Below are positions 57,198 through 64,000 of a stretch of DNA of 64,000 nt, piece by piece (position 1 is the first letter of the stretch; each line of letters starts with the position of its first letter). Under the pieces are notes generated by a model. It was given only the letters and a program-made list of their open reading frames with translations. It did not search any database and had not been told where the DNA came from. Both the position numbers and the translations under genes were made by a program. Source of the stretch: Episyrphus balteatus (taxonomy: Eukaryota > Arthropoda > Insecta > Diptera > Syrphidae); assembly GCF_945859705.1 (NCBI RefSeq), contig NC_079135.1, positions 27,515,679-27,579,678 on the forward strand, given 5' to 3'.

Positions 57198-60100
57198 GAT
57201 TACCTCAAAAAGTCTTCACTAACACACTTTATACTTTTCGTATATATTTTAACCTATAGAACTCAAAAATCATATCTTAAAAAAATCTTTTTTGGATCTT
57301 TTTTTAAGATATGATTTCTTAAAGTTTTTTCGTAATTTTTTCCAAGAACATGTACTTACAGACTATATTTTGAGCAATAAATGACCAATCTGAATAAAAG
57401 AACCACCACGTAAAATTGAATTAATTAGCAGGAAGTACTATAACTTTTCTGGATCATTTTAGAAGTGTATATGTGAATTGAGTCAAAGCATTATCAAACA
57501 ATCGTTTTTTTTTTTTATAAAATATTTGACAAAAAATGTCCTACCCAAGAATAAATTCAAAATCTTTTGAATCCTAGAAGTTTAAAATTATAGTTTCATT
57601 GCTGGCAAAAAAAAGAAAATACATACTTTTCTTAAAAATCAATGGATAAGTTAGTGGATAAGGTTTGTAAAGATAAACAATTTCGACTCTTTAAGTTACT
57701 TCTAGATTATTTGTCTATAGCTTGAAAATCAGGCTAAACTTGAAAATATTGCATATTGTAGAAAATTTAATTTTCTATCGATATAAATCCTTTTTATATA
57801 ATCCTAAAAATATAGTATTGTAAACAATTTATGAAAAACTATTTACAAACAATTTGTTTTATTTAATTCTATCATTAATTTTATAAGAAATGTAACAAAG
57901 ATTGAGAATTGTTTTTAAAATAACGAAAAAAAAAAATTGGTATGCTATTCAAAAAATTATGAATAGGACACATAAAATTTAAAAAATGGTTTTCAAAAAA
58001 AAATTTTAAGTATTTAAAAAAATTAAATTTTGTGACCTTGGACCACATACAACGGTATAACGGTACTAGCGTACTACGAAGGAAACTTCAAATTGTAAAC
58101 CACATTAGTACGAACCTGTGTTCCAAAAATGCTTGAAGAAATCTGTTTTTGCATGGCTTTATCCTTAATTCCATCGATATCGAATCAATTTTTTAAATAC
58201 TGTTTTAAGGTACAAATAGTCCATTCAGCGAGGAAATTAACCTTTTAAAAGATGAATTCGTAACACTTTTGGTACAACATGCAGTTTGAATATTGAATCG
58301 TATGAAAACTGCAATTTTTTTGAAATCTAGAATGACCTTGATCCACCATTTTGAAAGATGCATACATAATATGTGCATATTATATAATAGTTATTAGTTA
58401 CTTGGTAGGAGCCCATTTAATGAAAATAAAATGTGTGGGAAAACCAATCTGTAAAAAAACTCTTAATTCAAAAAACATCTTTTGGTCTAAAAAAAAATTG
58501 TACCCATATGCTTATGTACAAATACATAAAACTGACTGTAGGCCGGATTTAATTTTTTGTTTTAGAACTGGTTTTAACTAACTATCTATTATAATTTCAT
58601 AGAAAGACAAAAAAAAAAAAAAAAACAAATATTAAATTCAACAACATTAACGTGAACGATTTGTTATGAAATTATAATATTTTGACCTAGAACTTAAAAA
58701 TTCTTGAATAAGATTTTATTCTAACGTCTTGACAACTGTTCAAACTTATTTAAATGTTTACACATGTTTTTATTTTTTTTTATTTGATTGAATAAGTTCT
58801 TTTTTTAACTAACTTGATTGTTTTCTTAAGCATTTTGTCAACATGTTTATAAACATTTTTTTAAACACGATTATAGAAAAAGATTATAATAAACTAAAAC
58901 AATAAGAAATTTTTCATAATGCCAAATAAAATGAAAAATGATAACAAATATTCGATTGTATCTTGATTCTTTTTAGTGGTTATTATATTAATTTGTATCT
59001 TGAAACTGGTTTTTTTAAAAATACATTTTTAACATTTCGCTAAATGCCGATGATAGAGTATTAAATACATATTTGCATTTTTAATTTTTACGTTTGCTAA
59101 TAAACACTTTGTTTCTTATTAATTAAACTGGTTTAAGAAAAAACAAAGTTATTGTTTCAACAAACTGCATTTTTCTCAAATTAGATTTTATTTTAAACAT
59201 TATTTTTAAACAAAAAAAAACATAAAATGAAGAAATAAACTTGTTTTTATTTTTAAACAAAATTATGCCAAAAAAAAGAACGGTTTCGATACCATTTCTC
59301 TCTTATGTCAGTGTGACAGTAACACACAAAAAAAAAGTAGTTTGTTGTTGTATTTCAAGGTACTTTAATAGTAAACTATTATAGTTTGGTTTGTGTGTTT
59401 TTAGGCCAACTTTCAGTTTTTTTTTTTAGTGAATTAACTGAATAATTTTAAAATAGAAATATACAAGACAATTTCGATGAGTATTTAAACATTTTAGGGT
59501 TTTTTTTAGGCCTACACAACTAATTTATGTGCAGTAAAAAAAACTGCTTTGTAAAAATGAGAAAAAAGAAAAGTTTAAAAATTGCTAACGAACTTTAGGT
59601 TCTGGTATGAATAATAAATTTATTTTAAGAGATATTTATCGATGTCATTGATTTTATGAGAATAGTTATAGCAGCAAGTATTTTTACAGACTTGAGAATA
59701 GTTATTAATTAAGGTATGGCATCTTGCTAATTAAATAAATATTTAATGAAATCGGATTACATTAGAAGTACAAAAAAGTAACAAAATTACTTTTAATACT
59801 ATTTTAATAACGAGTAGCTTGATGATTCAATGTTCGAGAGTAGATATATACTTAAACTTTGGTAGACTGTAGTAGACATTTAGTAAAAACATGATAGTTT
59901 TGTATTGGGAAACTCGAAAGTATACAAATCATAATGTCTGTGTTTGTTTATTTTAAACAATTTTATTAACACGAGTTATTTTTAAAATAGATGATGACCA
60001 TGAAACGTGTTTGTGCATTTTATACAATTTAGTGAAACTAAATTTCAGAAACATAATGTTTATTTTATCGTTTACGAAAGTGACAAAATTGTCATTATTT

Positions 60101-62019
60101 ATTTATCAGAAATTAACTGTTAGATGATTGACGTATTTATTTAAACAATTATCTTCCTTTATAATTATTTGAGTAGTAAATGACTTATTATCAACTGTCA
60201 CAAAAAGTGTTTTGAGAAAATGGAATATTTTGGCAACACAATGTGAAGAAGAAAGAGTTCTGCTTTGGCATTCAAAACATAAACTAATTCTTGAAAAAAA
60301 AACTTGTTTATACAGAAACGAAATATTATAAACGAAAAATTGTCCTCTTCAACAGTGGAATTTAAAATGAAACCGAATAATTTGAAGTAATTTTTTTTTT
60401 CTTATAAAATCAAATGTGGGAGAGATTATTTGTTGCGTTTCACGGGAAAGAGGACCATTTTTCTGTACGTGACAGTTATCAATAAAATTTGTTTTCATAA
60501 TTTTACGAGATTTTTATTTAATTTAGAAAATATGTATATCATTTATGTGTAGGCTCATAATAGTTTTTTTAGACACCTTAAAAAAATAACTTTTGAGACC
60601 TTCATACAGTTTCTTGGTTAACATGTATGTACGTGACATTTCTTTGGTTTTTAATAAAGTTAGTATGGCATCTTCGACAAATAATGTAGTCTGGAATCAC
60701 CTTAAACGAGAGACAGTTGAAATTATGTATAAACAATTTTATAGGTTTTTTATCTGTACGTGACGGTAGAATGCATCGTGGGAAATAACGTTTGAAAAAA
60801 ATGACATTTCTTTCATTTCAAAATGGCTTCTCTAATTTTTGTTAACTTTTTTTTGTATTTGTAAAAATCTTCACTGTAAATCTTTGGGGCAATAACCACT
60901 GACAAAATCAAATTCAAGTTCCAACAGCCTGTCCATGTCATTGCTGATAGTTGAAACTAATTTTAAGGCGGTTGTCACATTTGACCCATTATATCGACGT
61001 TAGTGTGTTCTATCTCGTCTGCACTTTATACTGAAAAAAGTCCAAATGAGGCAGGATTTTGAAAGTTTTTTTTTTTAATTAACGATTTTTTGACATTTTC
61101 GGTATTCATATTAGTTGTTTCCTATTTTTGGCTATTTTGTTAGTGCTCAGACTTTGCTAAATTAAATGCTTCTAAGTCCTCAAACTGACATAAAAAATGC
61201 TTATGATAAATAACGAAAAAAATTATCTTGACTATATGTCTGACCCAAATTGATTTTCATTAACTTTAATATTGTTAACAGACAAAAAATGTCATGTTCA
61301 TTCTTAAGGTATTAGAAGTCCATCTAATATGAGTTTCAAAAGTCCGAGGGAATAACAATAAAGAGAAGAAAACTACTGTCTCAAATATTTCATTTGAAGG
61401 TTTTGAGTAATATTTATCAAAGTCTTGAATGCAAATCGTGCTAAAATTTAGCTCTCATACAAAATTCTATGTATTTTTCAAATATTTTTTTTTTTAGATG
61501 ATGTTTTGGTAAATCAAATTTCCACTATAATATGATCCCATACATTTTTCGTTTTAATTGTAAAACAAAAAATAATTAAGACCCACGTAAATGTCAGGAA
61601 CGCATCATTTAAATTTTTATTGAATTTTCAATTGTATATTATTTTGGCCTATTTATTAGTTTAGAATAAATGATAATACTTAGCATAATCATTTTTTGAA
61701 ATCTTTAACGTAACCGAGATAAAAATCATTTAACACAAAAAAGGAAATAAAATTTGGACTGTTTTCACAACATAAAATAGAAGTAATTACTCAGATATTA
61801 TTGAATCATTATTTTTAGCTTATTCATTGATTTATTTAAGAAATTGAATTCATCTAAAATAAATAAGATGGGGCATTCTTTTTGTATTTTTTGTGTACAT
61901 ATAATTTTGTTTGAGCATCGCATCTTCAAACTCTTACAATTGAATCTTCACTTTAAATAAAAAAAAAAAAAAAAATAACCCAAGGACAATTGAACAGAGA
62001 TTAATGATCTTAAAAGTTG
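57198..62019. other. 4.8-kb gene-free AT-rich stretch
   Basis: No credible gene, RNA or transposon ends. GTACGTGAC occurs three times at 60465, 60629 and 60756 in the same orientation. Intergenic or intronic DNA. Confidence 0.5.
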
Positions 62020-62027
62020 TGTACTTC

Positions 62028-63160
62028 CAGTGGCGTATCCAGAAAAAAATTTGGAGGGGGCTAGAAAATTTTTCAAACATTTTTTAGAGGGGTACGAAAA
62101 ATTTTTCTCTCTATTTTATTCACCTTTGATCGAGAGTGAAGCGCTGTGCTGCGATACTGAAAGTGGTATAGTAGCATTTAACTGCTCTCGACGTCGACAG
62201 CTTCGTACTGCTGTCTCCTGTTTTTAAAGTTCTTGTTCCGCAATTCGACCGAAAGTGAATTGAAATCACTTTTAGATTTCACGTGAAATAAAATATCATA
62301 TTCTTCATTTGGATCAATTTCAAAAACTTCGAAATTGCTTCGAACTGTCATAGCTGAAGGATCATCCTTTTTAATTTTGTTTCTGAAGTTAAATTATTAC
62401 TGCTGGATGCAATTTTATCGGCAATTTTAATGAAAAAAAAAGAAGAATTCAAGAGAAAAAATAAGGAGACACAAATAAGTTATGATAATATTTTGTCTAA
62501 AAATTATAGATTCATTAAAAAAGGCACCAAATTTACAAACAGAAATAATGTGAATTGAATTCGATCAGAAAATCTAAATGAGTGAAAAATGCAGAAAGTG
62601 AAAGCCTAGAAACTAATTTTCCATTAAATTATTTTAGATGTTTAATTCGAAATATATATTTTTTCGTAATATGTTGCTTTTATAATCCGAATTCGAAGTC
62701 CAAACTGGCATTTGCTGAAAGAAACCATTAGTTACATATGTTGACCACTAAGATTTTGAGATATCAAATATTTCTATTTCCAATAGCTTTGAGAAGTATA
62801 TAATTTTTGAAAAAAGTGTTTATCGAGATTGCATAAGAACTTTTGCAAAATTACACGGTGATGATATTCGACGTACGTATTATATTAAAAAGTGATCTGA
62901 AGAATTTCGAATTGGACTTAAATCCGAAAAAAACCACCCAACCCCCAGCTACAGCTAAGGCTCTTACTCAAACAAACACAAATAGCCGTTTCAGAACTTG
63001 GAGGGGGCTCGAGCATGTGAGCTGCCTCTAAATCTATAAGATTTACGAACAAGTTTCAGTGAAGCATATACATTACAATGAAATTATGTAAAAAATAACA
63101 TGATCTGGAAGGCTTGGGGGGGGCTTGAGCCCCCTGAGCCCCCCCCTCAATACGCCACTG
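62028..63160. mobile_element. 1.13-kb hAT element, non-autonomous
   Basis: The ends CAGTGGCGTATCCAG and inverted CAGTGGCGTATTGAG have a perfect 8-bp duplication TGTACTTC outside (62020-62027, 63161-63168). Subterminal GGGGGCT tracts are typical of this hAT end type. The internal open frames are short and unconvincing. Confidence 0.9.
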
Positions 63161-63168
63161 TGTACTTC

Positions 63169-64000
63169 AAGTTTATTTTTAAAAAAGAAACAAATTACCA
63201 ACTTACTATTGAAGAAAACCAGTGACACAAGACACGAAACACCTGAGGACACGTCCCGTCGCTCAAATACATCGTCGTATTCTCTCATAAATGAATAATA
63301 ATATTTTTCCTTTTTGCAAAAAAAATAGTGTTTAAGAAAAAAAATTCTTAAAATTTGTGTCAACGACCCTTGTTGTACCAGATATACAATATAAAGCTGA
63401 AAAAAAAAAAAAAATCCAGCAACAGTGTATGTCTGTTAACTTAAAAAGTACACAAAATTTGTTTGGCCATAATAATTTTTTTTTTATCTTCAGTTTTTTT
63501 TGTTTTGTTTAAGTCATGGGGATTTCTTTTTTTCTGATTATAAGCATCGACTCTTTGGAGTAGGTGTTGTTAAGACAAAATTGAAGCACAAAACCAAACA
63601 AAAAAAGAAAACCTTAAGTTTATTTTTAGCATACAAATTGTTTTTTTGAGCTAAAAAAGCCCAGAAATGGCAATAAAAAAAAAACGAAGAAGAAGAATAA
63701 TAAACACAGCAAACAGAAAAAAAAATTACGATCTAAAATAAATTGGGATATTTAAAAAAAAAAGAAGACAAAACCTCCTGTACAATGAGAAGGAGAAAGT
63801 GCTCATAATGCATTACATGAACTAAATATATTATTTGAGACAGATAAAAAAATCAACTTTTTTTTGTAAGGAATCACAAAAAAAAATTAAAGATACAACG
63901 AAAATGAGATTAGCGATATTGGTGGTTCGTGCTCATCATAAGAATCACCAAAATAAAAAAAAAAAAGAACTGAATTTCGCACTTAATTTTCTCCTTTTTC
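63169..64000. other. Gene-free A-rich stretch
   Basis: Many A runs, no supported gene or paired repeat up to the window end. Confidence 0.5.

Overview
The window looks like nuclear DNA of a fly (Diptera, family not determined). The grounds are very AT-rich sequence, an intron of only 82 bp, two metazoan-type tRNA-Gly(GCC) genes, insect-style core promoter elements, Penelope-like, Jockey/I-like and hAT/piggyBac/Tc1-mariner/PIF-Harbinger-type element remnants, and a repeat family carrying a GTCT-type microsatellite like dipteran mini-me/DINE elements. There are no bacterial features.

Genes are sparse. The best supported is a two-exon cytidine deaminase gene (4628-5162) with a TATA-like box, initiator, GATA site and polyadenylation signal. 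A possible 55-residue single-pass membrane micropeptide lies at 8987-9154, downstream of a palindromic E-box core promoter motif. Two identical tRNA-Gly(GCC) genes lie at 9535-9605 and 19158-19228. No other protein gene can be supported. Most other open frames are AT-rich noise, microsatellite translations or pieces of transposable elements.

The rest is largely a transposon graveyard. From left to right: a small inverted-repeat element and a 127-bp direct repeat around another (64-848); a tandem pair of Penelope-like fragments on the minus strand (990-2010); a 1.17-kb foldback (2558-3727); a nest of at least five inverted-repeat elements (9786-13978); three decayed non-LTR reverse transcriptase pieces (14.7, 16.5 and 40 kb); a hAT element with a foldback inside it (19673-21273); a TA-flanked element split by a solo LTR (24244-26302); a piggyBac-like element holding three further elements (27702-29291); a repeat with 26 copies of an 8-mer (31.5-32.66 kb); a Tc1-type 1.45-kb foldback with internal direct repeats (34789-36238); two apparently identical inverted 767-bp elements (44950-45716, 48762-49528) with a reverse transcriptase pseudogene between them that is split by a hAT element carrying a Harbinger-type insert; and further TA- and TTAA-flanked elements to 63.2 kb.

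Gene-free stretches at about 33.1-34.3, 40.8-41.9 and 49.9-51.5 kb are less clearly repeat-derived. They could be intronic or regulatory DNA of a neighbouring gene, but no exon is demonstrable. I see no new multi-gene system. The most unusual structures are the nested elements, the long foldbacks and a GC-rich hairpin cassette at 11.36-11.62 kb.
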